From Bin55 sp009840545 (GTDB lineage: Bacteria > Pseudomonadota > Gammaproteobacteria > Pseudomonadales > Azotimanducaceae): a stretch of 64,000 nucleotides of DNA. The notes beneath the pieces are model-generated. The model did not search any database, had not been told where the DNA came from, and saw only the letters and a list, made by a program, of their open reading frames with translations. The position numbers and the translations under genes are program-made. Location: assembly GCA_965208815.1 (NCBI GenBank), contig OZ242357.1, positions 3,038,001 through 3,102,000 of the forward strand. Direction: 5' to 3'. Below are positions 34,965 to 42,832 of this stretch, one piece after another (position 1 is the first letter of the stretch; each line of letters opens with the position of its first letter).

Positions 34965-35801
34965 CTATCGTAGGAATTCGCCAGGCTGTCGGTTAAAGAC
35001 GAAGGGAGTCTTGGGATCCCGGTTGCGTATCTCTTCGGGAATAGGTCCATTCCAGTCGACAGGCACCTCATTGGATCGCCTGAAATACCAGCCCAGCAAT
35101 ACAGTTCGTCGTACTGAGGTCTTGTTGGCATGCGTTCCATGTAGTAGACGGGCATCAGCTATTACTAGCTCGCCTGTTTGGACGGGAACATCGACAGCAT
35201 CGGGGTGATCGAAGAACATCCACTCGTTTGTCTCTTTGACTTCGTAGCCTCCTCCCTCATGCGGTGGAACAAGACGTTCATGCAAGTCAAGGCGTCTTAG
35301 GTGACTACCCGGAATGACCCTCAAGCATCCATTTTCACGATTCGTGTCGGAGAGATACCAGTTTAGAAATACTTGCTGAGGCCAAGGCGACATACTGAGC
35401 GGGTCGTCCCATCTTGCCCAGTCCTGATGCCAGTAGAGTGGAGGACCGTTCTTGGGTTTGGAGATGATTTGGAACGCTCCTCCAGCCTTGAAGTCACCCA
35501 ATCCCAGTTCGTCCATGATTTCGCTCGGATGTTCGATGAGGAAGTCAACCACCTTGTCCTTTGGGTAGTCCGGATATCGTTTTGCTTGATTGCGCAGTCC
35601 GATGACGTGAATGTCGGAACCTTGATACTTCCACCGATCTGGCCGTTCGAACCCGTCCAACCAATCGTCCGGCCACTGGCTTAGGAATTCAATAGTACCT
35701 CTTGGTAGCCGACCATCGACTACGCAGTATCCCTTGCGCAGCAGATCTGATCGAGCACTACTGGCCGTCTGTTGGGTGGATAGTGGCAAAGGGTGGGACA
35801 T
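34965..35801 (-). CDS. Phytanoyl-CoA dioxygenase (PhyH) family protein
   Basis: A 278-residue protein of the Fe(II)/2-oxoglutarate PhyH family. The iron-binding triad is visible as H-x-D in YWHQDWARWD near residue 125 and the distal His in DARLLHGTHANKTS near 222. An arginine in RRTVLLGWYFRR probably binds 2-oxoglutarate. Members hydroxylate small molecules; substrates vary widely and cannot be read from sequence. It starts at ATG 35801 and is 20 bp downstream of a VOC-family gene on the same strand, so they may be cotranscribed. Confidence 0.85.
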   Translation of the reverse strand: MSHPLPLSTQQTASSARSDLLRKGYCVVDGRLPRGTIEFLSQWPDDWLDGFERPDRWKYQGSDIHVIGLRNQAKRYPDYPKDKVVDFLIEHPSEIMDELGLGDFKAGGAFQIISKPKNGPPLYWHQDWARWDDPLSMSPWPQQVFLNWYLSDTNRENGCLRVIPGSHLRRLDLHERLVPPHEGGGYEVKETNEWMFFDHPDAVDVPVQTGELVIADARLLHGTHANKTSVRRTVLLGWYFRRSNEVPVDWNGPIPEEIRNRDPKTPFVFNRQPGEFLR

Positions 35802-35821
35802 GGCCAGAAGACCGATTTGGG

Positions 35822-36268
35822 CTAGGTTCCGTCTTCCAATGCAGCCACTCGCTCGTTCATTTCGTCTTGGGTGAGTTCTTCAACGACTGCATAGATAGTC
35901 CAGCCATTACCACCCATGTCGATGACTGTTGCTGTACGCCAACCGTAGAACTGATCGGTGGGTTCTATTCTGGAGGACGCACCCGCATCCAGCGCTTTTT
36001 GATACAAAGCATCGACCTGTTCGGCACTGCTCACGTAGTACGACAGCATGGCAGTGAACGGCGGATCGCCTTCTTGTCCCGTTCCAATTTGGAAAGCACT
36101 GTCCCCGATTCTTAGCTCCGCATGTGCAAGCGTGCCGTCTGGTGCGTCATAACGCTCGAGCACTTTGCCATCGAATACCTTCTCAATAAACTCGAGCACT
36201 TCACCAGCTCTTGGGACTGCAGCTCCGGGGGTGATCGAATGGTAGCCTTCGGGACGAGGAAAAGCCAT
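35822..36268 (-). CDS. VOC (glyoxalase/PhnB-like) superfamily protein
   Basis: A 148-residue protein with two beta-alpha-beta-beta-beta modules. It has the PhnB-like features SITPGAAVPRAGEVLEFIEK, VFDGKVLERYDAPDGTLAHA, ELRIGDSAFQIGT and a second module ending RTATVIDMGGNGWTIYAV. Metal-binding positions such as the His in AHAELRIGD are compatible with activity, but this superfamily spans isomerases, dioxygenases and resistance proteins. It lies just upstream of the PhyH gene. Confidence 0.8.
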   Translation of the reverse strand: MAFPRPEGYHSITPGAAVPRAGEVLEFIEKVFDGKVLERYDAPDGTLAHAELRIGDSAFQIGTGQEGDPPFTAMLSYYVSSAEQVDALYQKALDAGASSRIEPTDQFYGWRTATVIDMGGNGWTIYAVVEELTQDEMNERVAALEDGT

Positions 36269-36357
36269 TGTGTGACTCCGTGTAGGACTGGATTAGATAG
36301 GAGTATTTTAAGGACAGTGAAATTCCCTCGATCATGGGAGGGACCATTGTCAAATGC

Positions 36358-37173
36358 TTAAGTCTGAGTAGTTTGCTTGGTTCCCTTCAAGAAGCCAATT
36401 GGAATCCGGGCAAGCACAAAGCAAACCAGCGCTGCTACAACAATTGATGGACCTGAGGGTGTGTCGAATTGGAGCGATGCAAAGAGACCTCCTGCAACAG
36501 AGACAACGCCAACTAGAGCTGCACCAATTGCCATAGTCTCTGGAATGTTGGCAAACCTACGAGCAGTTGCCGCAGGAATTATGAGTAAAGCAACGATCAG
36601 CAAGACTCCAACAATCTTAACGGCGACCGCTATGACGGCCGCTACGAGGACCCCGAATAGCAATTTAGACATCAAGGGCTTTCTTGACTCCACGGTAGAC
36701 AGATCGTTGCTGATCGTTGTCAGCAAGAGCGGAGTCCACAGACAACACAACAGTCCTAGAACAATCGCCCCTCCAACCCATATGACAAGCAAGTCATGGC
36801 GTGATACGGCCAAAATGTCGCCGAAGAGCAGGGCATGCAAATCTATTCTCACGCCCGGGAAGAAAGACAATAGAACGAGTCCTAATGCCAATCCGCCATG
36901 TGCTAGTAATCCAAGAATCGTATCAGTGGGTAACCCTTCGCGCCGTTCTAACAAGAACACAATGAAAACAACGACAGTCGCGGTGAAGAAAATCCCCAAA
37001 GTGAGATTCACATCAGACAATATTGCGACTGCGACGCCTAGGAGAGATGAGTGTGCGATCGTCTCGCCAAAGTAAGCCAGACGCCTCCAAACGATGAAGC
37101 ATCCTACGGGACCAGTCACGACCGCTAGTCCGATTCCGGCAACTAAGGCTCTAACAAAGAAGTCGTCTAGCAT
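36358..37173 (-). CDS. znuB: Zinc ABC transporter permease ZnuB
   Basis: Membrane component of the high-affinity zinc importer, 271 residues with seven or eight hydrophobic segments. The ABC-3 family signature runs through VTGPVGCFIVWRRLAYFGET and IAHSSLLGVA near the N-terminus, then GLLAHGGLALGLVLLSF, and the C-terminal LLIVALLIIPAATARRFANI. It starts seven bases after znuC on the same strand. znuA is divergent on the other side of a 173-bp gap. Manganese- or iron-specific relatives are possible, but the His-rich ZnuA favours zinc. Confidence 0.9.
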   Translation of the reverse strand: MLDDFFVRALVAGIGLAVVTGPVGCFIVWRRLAYFGETIAHSSLLGVAVAILSDVNLTLGIFFTATVVVFIVFLLERREGLPTDTILGLLAHGGLALGLVLLSFFPGVRIDLHALLFGDILAVSRHDLLVIWVGGAIVLGLLCCLWTPLLLTTISNDLSTVESRKPLMSKLLFGVLVAAVIAVAVKIVGVLLIVALLIIPAATARRFANIPETMAIGAALVGVVSVAGGLFASLQFDTPSGPSIVVAALVCFVLARIPIGFLKGTKQTTQT

Positions 37174-37180
37174 TTCGCGC

Positions 37181-37813
37181 TCATGCCGCGTTCGAATATC
37201 GAAGTTGATCGAATTCGTGTGGAATCATGACTAACACGTCATCGAAGATATCGAAGACCATTTCAATGTCATGCGAAATCATAAGGACGCCGCAGCGCGT
37301 CTCATCGCGAACGTCCAAAACTAGCCTATTGAGGACTTCCACGCCGGAAATGTCCACCCCTTGCGCAGGTTCATCCAAGACCAAGAGATCTGGCTTTCGC
37401 AAGATTGCTCGAGCGAGCATGAGTCGTTGGAACTCCCCTCCCGACAGGGTCGAGACAGAGGGATTTCCCAACTCGTCCAGTCCCACAGCAGACAGGGCGT
37501 CGTCGATTTCTTGATCCTCGAATTTTCCGGCAAGAGCCACTAATCGCCGAATCGTTAATGGCAGAATAGGAGTGATTTCCAGTTTTTGCGGTACCAATCC
37601 CACCTTAAGGGAACTTGCTCTATTGACCGTGCCTTCAGTTTGGGATTGCAATCCCAGGAGTGTCCGGACGCAGGTAGTCTTTCCAGCCCCGTTTCCTCCG
37701 ATAATACAGACCACTTGCCCACGCTCGACGGTTACATTGACATGCCGAAAAATCCAGCGATTGGACAGATTTACGCCGATGTTTTGAGCGTCAACTAAGA
37801 TTTTGGAATCCAT
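37181..37813 (-). CDS. znuC: Zinc ABC transporter ATP-binding protein ZnuC
   Basis: ATPase of the zinc importer (210 residues, shorter than the 251 of E. coli because the C-terminal extension is missing). Walker A is GGNGAGKTTCVRTLLGL near residue 36. The Q-loop follows in GLVPQKLEI, the signature is LSGGEFQRLMLARAIL, and Walker B is LLVLDEPAQGVD with the switch His in MISHDIEMVF. The start is ATG 37813. The divergent gap toward znuA shows no convincing Zur palindrome. Confidence 0.93.
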   Translation of the reverse strand: MDSKILVDAQNIGVNLSNRWIFRHVNVTVERGQVVCIIGGNGAGKTTCVRTLLGLQSQTEGTVNRASSLKVGLVPQKLEITPILPLTIRRLVALAGKFEDQEIDDALSAVGLDELGNPSVSTLSGGEFQRLMLARAILRKPDLLVLDEPAQGVDISGVEVLNRLVLDVRDETRCGVLMISHDIEMVFDIFDDVLVMIPHEFDQLRYSNAA

Positions 37814-37986
37814 GAAAACTGTGACAGCTACTTGCGCCCAATTGGGTCGCAGAATATTACAGGATAGCTGCGAATGTACGCCAAAGCCTCATTTCTGCTT
37901 TAATACTCTGTTGTCTCGGGCACAGTCCTCTTGCTGCCCACTCAATCTTTACTAGACTGATGTACAGACCATTGGAAGGTTAGCTC

Positions 37987-38958
37987 ATGAATAATTCGCA
38001 ACGATTCTGCTGTGTTGTCATTGTTGTAGTGAGCATTTGGTTTTCAGGTGCTCAGTGTCTGCTAGCTTCGGAACTAAAGATAGTTGCTTCGATCGCCCCA
38101 ATACACTCTTTGGTGAGCGAAGTTGTAGTTGGAACCGAAGTTCGTGAGCCCGAACTCCTTGTGCGAGGCAAGAATTCGCCTCATGCTTTCACTCTCCGAC
38201 CCTCGGACGTTCGAACACTTCAAGATGCAGACATATTTTTCCTTGTAAGCGAGACGCTAGAGACGTTCGCGATGCAAGCTCTGAAGTCGCTCGAGAACGA
38301 CACATATGTCGTCGAGTTGATGAATACCTCTGGATTGCATCTGGTTCAGTACGTCGAGTCCGAATCGCAAGACAGGGGACATGGCCACGCACACGAGCAT
38401 GGTCATACACATACGCACGATAGGTCCCATCCAATGAGCCAATACGACCACCACATATGGTTGGATCCCGGTAATGCAATTGTTATGGTCGCCGAGATCA
38501 GCAGGGTAATGTCCAATGTCGATCCCGATAATTCAGAAATTTACGAGTCCAATGCAAACCGTCTTCGTCTCGACTTAGAAGCACTGACCAAGGAAATGAC
38601 TTTGGAACTGAAAACGGTCCAAGACAGTGAATTCATAGTGTTTCATGATGCATACAAGACGTTTGAACATCGATTCGGGCTGACAAAGAAGAGTCACCCA
38701 ATTCTCGTGGGAGAGAATCGTCCTGGTGCCAGGCGCATGCAGGAATTGCGCAACCGTTTAAAGTCTTCCGGTGTGCGGTGTGTGTTCAAGGAACCTCAGT
38801 ACGATGCAAAAATATTAGATGTACTGGTGGAGGGGACGGACGCCAAGATTGCCGAGCTGGACCCTTTGGGCGTAAATTTTGAAACGGGAACCGGACAGTA
38901 TTTCGCTCTCATGAGGAGCATGGTGGCTACCCTTAGGGATTGCTTGGTACAAGAGTAG
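37987..38958 (+). CDS. znuA: Zinc-binding periplasmic protein ZnuA
   Basis: Cluster A-I solute-binding protein, 323 residues with a signal peptide (CVVIVVVSIWFSGAQCLLA). Metal ligands fit the zinc type: His in ASIAPIHSLVSEV and in KNSPHAFTLRPSDV, His in YDHHIWLDPGNA, and the C-terminal Asp region. A His-rich mobile loop spans about residues 136-157 (HGHAHEHGHTHTHDRSH), the hallmark of ZnuA and absent from manganese binders. A GGAAGG ribosome-binding site precedes the ATG. Transcribed divergently from znuCB. Confidence 0.93.
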   Translation: MNNSQRFCCVVIVVVSIWFSGAQCLLASELKIVASIAPIHSLVSEVVVGTEVREPELLVRGKNSPHAFTLRPSDVRTLQDADIFFLVSETLETFAMQALKSLENDTYVVELMNTSGLHLVQYVESESQDRGHGHAHEHGHTHTHDRSHPMSQYDHHIWLDPGNAIVMVAEISRVMSNVDPDNSEIYESNANRLRLDLEALTKEMTLELKTVQDSEFIVFHDAYKTFEHRFGLTKKSHPILVGENRPGARRMQELRNRLKSSGVRCVFKEPQYDAKILDVLVEGTDAKIAELDPLGVNFETGTGQYFALMRSMVATLRDCLVQE

Positions 38959-39034
38959 ATTCATCGAAATGGGGGGTTCAAAACATAGAACCACCAATGA
39001 ATCTCTCGCGTTCCGCTTTCGACTTGTTAGATCC

Positions 39035-39046
39035 CTTCGACAAGCT
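39035..39046. repeat. 12-nt intergenic motif, copy 2
   Basis: CTTCGACAAGCT, the reverse complement of the motif at 33049-33060, lies in the gap between znuA and glmU. The flanks differ from copy 1. Confidence 0.3.
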
Positions 39047-39089
39047 GCGATGGCCAATCAAAATTTGTCGGCGACCACTACACATCCGC

Positions 39090-39117
39090 CTGTCATCACG
39101 CTGGTTCGAGTTATAAT
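39090..39117 (+). promoter_or_regulatory. Probable glmU promoter
   Basis: A perfect -10 TATAAT at 39112-39117 is preceded by CTGTCA (39090-39095, four of six matches to TTGACA) at 16 bp. It lies 27 bp before the glmU ATG. Confidence 0.6.
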
Positions 39118-39144
39118 GTCAATTCGTCGAATGCGGGGTTGCTC

Positions 39145-40512
39145 ATGCCGCTGGAAGTAGTCGTTCTCGCAGCAGGCCACGGCAAACGGATGCGTTCACG
39201 CACTCCCAAGGTCTTTCACAATGTTCTGGACAAGCCCATGCTTGCCCATGTGATCGAAGTTGCTCGACAAGCTCAAGCTGACCGGATTCACACGGTTGTA
39301 CGCCCTCAAATGCTGGAGCTAGCAAGACAACTATCAGCTGACGGTATCAATTGGGTGCTTCAAGAGGAACCCAAAGGGACAGGCCATGCGGTATTGCAAG
39401 CAATGCCTGATATTTCTCAAGATTCACACGTACTTGTGCTAAACGGTGACGCGCCTTTGATAATGCATGAAACGGTGGCATCGATCTTGGCGAAAGGCTC
39501 GAATTCTCTTGTAGTGGTTACCGCCGAATTGCAAGATCCATCCGGTTATGGTCGTATTGTGCGAGACCACGAGGGACTCGTGTGTGGCATAGTCGAGGAC
39601 AGGGATGCATCTTTCTCACAAAGAAAGGTTAGAGAGGTAAACAGCGGCGCGATTGCCGCCTCGGCACTAGTGCTCCAACCCCTGCTGGATCAACTGAATT
39701 GCTCCAACGCACAAGGAGAGTACTATCTCACAGATATCGTTGGGCTGGCGAAACAAGCAGGTGTAAAGGTCCAAACTGTGATGGCTAAGGACCCAGAAGA
39801 GGTCTTGGGAGTGAATGATCGAATCCAACTCGCGCAAGCGGAGCGAATTCTCGCTCGGAGAAGGGCGGAAAGCCTTATGAAACAAGGAGTTACGCTGAAG
39901 GATCCTTCTCGATTTGACCCGAGGGGAAAGATCAATGCGGGAATCGACTGTTCCATTGATGTAGACGTCGTACTGGAAGGGGACGTTACTCTAGGCGAAG
40001 GGGTGTCTATTGGACCCGGCTGTGTTCTCAGAGATGTGGAAGTAGGCGACCGAACCGTTTTGCGCGAATACAGTGTAATTGAATCGGCGAAGATCGGAAG
40101 CGACTGTTCAATTGGCCCAATAGCTCGAATTCGCCCTGGGTCAGTTCTCGAGGACGAAGTCAGTGTTGGGAATTTTGTTGAAGTTAAAGCGTCGAAATTG
40201 GGGAGAGGAGTTCGCGCGAATCATCTTGCATATATTGGAGATGCCGAACTAGGTTCGGATGTAAATGTGGGAGCTGGTGCCATAACGTGCAATTTCGATG
40301 GCGCGTCGAAGCACCGAACCGTCATTGGCGATAACGTGTTCATTGGCACAAACTGCACCATGGTTGCACCGCTCAGCGTCGGGTCAGGAGCATTCTTGGC
40401 TGCAGGTTCTACGATCACTACTGACGTATCAGGCGAGGTCTTGGCAGTCGGGCGCGCCCGGCAACGAGAAATATCCCGTTGGACACCTCCCCAACGCAGG
40501 AAAAAGACTTAG
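39145..40512 (+). CDS. glmU: Bifunctional N-acetylglucosamine-1-phosphate uridyltransferase / glucosamine-1-phosphate acetyltransferase
   Basis: Makes UDP-GlcNAc, the precursor of peptidoglycan and lipid A. It has 455 residues from the ATG at 39145, with a GGGG run upstream; a TTG two codons earlier is in frame. The N-terminal uridyltransferase shows VVLAAGHGKRMRSRTPKVFH, EEPKGTGHAVLQAMP and VLNGDAPL. The C-terminal left-handed beta-helix contains repeated hexapeptides and the acetyltransferase residues around NHLAYIGDAELGSDVNVGAG and NFDGASKHRTVIGD. It is followed at once by glmS, the enzyme that starts the same pathway. Confidence 0.98.
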   Translation: MPLEVVVLAAGHGKRMRSRTPKVFHNVLDKPMLAHVIEVARQAQADRIHTVVRPQMLELARQLSADGINWVLQEEPKGTGHAVLQAMPDISQDSHVLVLNGDAPLIMHETVASILAKGSNSLVVVTAELQDPSGYGRIVRDHEGLVCGIVEDRDASFSQRKVREVNSGAIAASALVLQPLLDQLNCSNAQGEYYLTDIVGLAKQAGVKVQTVMAKDPEEVLGVNDRIQLAQAERILARRRAESLMKQGVTLKDPSRFDPRGKINAGIDCSIDVDVVLEGDVTLGEGVSIGPGCVLRDVEVGDRTVLREYSVIESAKIGSDCSIGPIARIRPGSVLEDEVSVGNFVEVKASKLGRGVRANHLAYIGDAELGSDVNVGAGAITCNFDGASKHRTVIGDNVFIGTNCTMVAPLSVGSGAFLAAGSTITTDVSGEVLAVGRARQREISRWTPPQRRKKT

Positions 40513-40515
40513 TTC

Positions 40516-42351
40516 ATGTGCGGAATCGTAGGGGCTACTCGGAACCGGCAAGTTAGTGGAGTGCTTATTGAAGGTCTGCTCCGCCTTGAGTATCGAGGAT
40601 ACGATTCGGCGGGAATAGCCACACAAACTCCCAAACACGGAAAATTCAAACGCATTCGAGTTTCGGGGAAGGTACGAGATCTCGTTGTTGCACTCTCCGA
40701 GCAACCACTTCGTGGAACTGCTGGTCTCGCGCACACTCGGTGGGCAACCCACGGTGCTCCAAATGAACGAAACGCGCATCCACACGTTGTCAACGAAAGA
40801 ACCGCACTCGTTCACAACGGAATCATTGAGAATTTCTCAACCTTACGATCCGAACTGCTCGAATCGGGTTGTAACCTCTCTTCGGACACAGACTCTGAAG
40901 TCGTCGCACATCTAGTCGATCAGCAAATCGAAGCTGGCCGATCTCTCTTGGATGCTGTCCAAATCGCCACCGACCGGCTTGAGGGCGCTTATGCTCTCGG
41001 AATCATGAGCAAAACCGATCCAGGAACGATCATTGCCGTCAGGAGCGGTTGTCCTTTGGTGATAGGTGTAGGCGAAGGCGGAAACTTCATCGCATCAGAT
41101 GTGCTTGCGCTTCGTTCGGTCACAAATAGTTTTGTGTTCTTGAAAGAGGGAGACATTGCTGTCCTCAACGCTGATTCGCTTCAGGTATTCGACGAGAATC
41201 GGGAATTAGTCGAACGTGAACCCGTCACGGTCTCTGACGCTGGAGAAAGTGTCGACAAAGGAAACTACCGACACTATTTGGAAAAGGAAATTCACGATCA
41301 GCCACAGGCAATACGAAGCACTTTGGAAGGACGAGTTTCAGGCGAGCATGTAATTGAGGAAGGTCTGGGACGGTGTTTGGGAGAGGTCCTTGATAGAGTT
41401 CAGAATCTTTCAATCGTTGGTTGCGGGACAAGTTACTACGCTGCTTGCGTAGCTCGCTATTGGATTGAAGACTTGGCTCAGATTCCGTGTAGTGCGGAAA
41501 TTGCATCTGAGTTTCGTTATCGAAATGCGGCCGTTCCCGAAGGTAGCGTGTTTTTATCGCTTTCTCAGTCCGGAGAGTCTGCCGATACAATTGCGGCGCT
41601 TCGCCTTGCTGAGCAGCGAGAGTACGAGCACACGGTAAATATCGGCAATGTGCCCACGAGCACGCTCATGCGGGAATCAAACACCTCGATAGCTATGAGA
41701 GCAGGAGTTGAAGTTAGCGTTGCTTCAACTAAGTCTTTCACAACCATGCTCACCGACATTTTGCTGCTTGCTATCGCAATAGCCCGTCGTCATGGATTGT
41801 CGCAAGATCAAGAACAGGAAATCGTGCGAGGCTTGCACCAGCTTGACGATGTTGTCCAACAGACGTTGCTCCTCGATGAACAAACAAGACTGCTGGCCGA
41901 GGAATTTCTGCCTGCACACCATGCGTTGTTCCTCGGGCGTGGAATGCACTACCCCGTCGCCCTAGAAGGAGCGCTGAAACTGAAAGAAATTTCGTACATG
42001 CATGCCGAGGGCTATCCCGCGGGAGAACTCAAACACGGACCGCTGGCGTTGGTTGATGCAGACATGCCAGTTGTTGCGGTTGCTCCCAATAATGATCTCT
42101 TGCGCAAGGTGCAATCTAACCTTCAAGAGGTTCGGGCGCGCGGAGGGCGGCTTTACGTTTTTACCGACGAAGTTTCCGACTTTAGTCAGCATGCTGATGT
42201 TGTTGTCATTGAAGTCCCTAAAGTGCATCCGTTACTATCTCCCATTGTGTTTACCGTTCCTCTGCAGCTACTCGCTTACCACGTCGCGATTTTGAAAGGG
42301 ACCGACATAGATCAGCCCCGCAACATCGCTAAGTCAGTCACGGTCGAATAG
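40516..42351 (+). CDS. glmS: Glutamine--fructose-6-phosphate aminotransferase (isomerizing)
   Basis: First committed step of amino-sugar synthesis. It has 611 residues (609 in E. coli). The N-terminal glutaminase begins MCGIVGAT with the catalytic cysteine at position 2, and shows LEYRGYDSAGIA and HTRWATHGAPNERNAHPHV. Two SIS domains follow, with VGCGTSYYAACVARYWIED, SLSQSGESADTIAALRLAE and LGRGMHYPVALEGALKLKEI. The C-terminus ends DQPRNIAKSVTVE, the family ending. It is three bases after glmU. No glmS ribozyme is expected or seen. Confidence 0.98.
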   Translation: MCGIVGATRNRQVSGVLIEGLLRLEYRGYDSAGIATQTPKHGKFKRIRVSGKVRDLVVALSEQPLRGTAGLAHTRWATHGAPNERNAHPHVVNERTALVHNGIIENFSTLRSELLESGCNLSSDTDSEVVAHLVDQQIEAGRSLLDAVQIATDRLEGAYALGIMSKTDPGTIIAVRSGCPLVIGVGEGGNFIASDVLALRSVTNSFVFLKEGDIAVLNADSLQVFDENRELVEREPVTVSDAGESVDKGNYRHYLEKEIHDQPQAIRSTLEGRVSGEHVIEEGLGRCLGEVLDRVQNLSIVGCGTSYYAACVARYWIEDLAQIPCSAEIASEFRYRNAAVPEGSVFLSLSQSGESADTIAALRLAEQREYEHTVNIGNVPTSTLMRESNTSIAMRAGVEVSVASTKSFTTMLTDILLLAIAIARRHGLSQDQEQEIVRGLHQLDDVVQQTLLLDEQTRLLAEEFLPAHHALFLGRGMHYPVALEGALKLKEISYMHAEGYPAGELKHGPLALVDADMPVVAVAPNNDLLRKVQSNLQEVRARGGRLYVFTDEVSDFSQHADVVVIEVPKVHPLLSPIVFTVPLQLLAYHVAILKGTDIDQPRNIAKSVTVE

Positions 42352-42832
42352 TCTCGTTACTCAGTCATAGCTCTAGAAACTGAGGTACCCCTCGAGCCCG
42401 ATATCTTTCTCGTTGCAGGATCGATACTTCTGACATGGATGGTATCGTGGATGATCCTCACGGAAGTGGGAATTCGTGTATTCTTTTTGCTGATGAAGCG
42501 GTCGATGAGCGACCCCAAAGGCACTGCCTAACAATACTTGACTCAGCACACGTTGGTGCCATCCTGTTAGGACTGAAGTGTCGATGAGGACAGCCTTACA
42601 TCCCAAAAGACTGATATACTTCTCCTAGTTAGGGAAGTGCAAAGTATCTCGATTCGCTTTGAAAGCGTCCAAAGTGACCAAAGCAAGTAGCAGTCGAGTT
42701 TCGTTCTTGAAGCCAAGCTTAAACTGACTCAGAGAACGGCGAAACGCGTTAATTCCCGTAGAAGCAATTTGTTACACTAGGTTTAGAAGCTAGTCTCATT
42801 TAGAAAACACTGTTCGTATCCCCAGTTTAGCC
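42352..42832. other. Intergenic region between glmS and uvrD
   Basis: About 480 bases with no supportable gene. A short inverted repeat CTCAGT / ACTGAG spans 42361-42385 just after glmS but has no T-run. A TACACT near 42774 could be a -10 for uvrD. A minus-strand frame at 42373-42606 (77 codons) has no recognisable family. Confidence 0.4.

Noticed and set aside
37814..37986. Zur operator between znuC and znuA
   Set aside because: The gap was read for the AT-rich Zur palindrome, but no convincing match was found.
38973..38993. GGTTC/GAACC hairpin after znuA
   Set aside because: Only five base pairs and no T-run; too weak to call a terminator.
42373..42606. Minus-strand 77-codon frame between glmS and uvrD
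   Set aside because: Unlikely composition and no start signal; left as intergenic.
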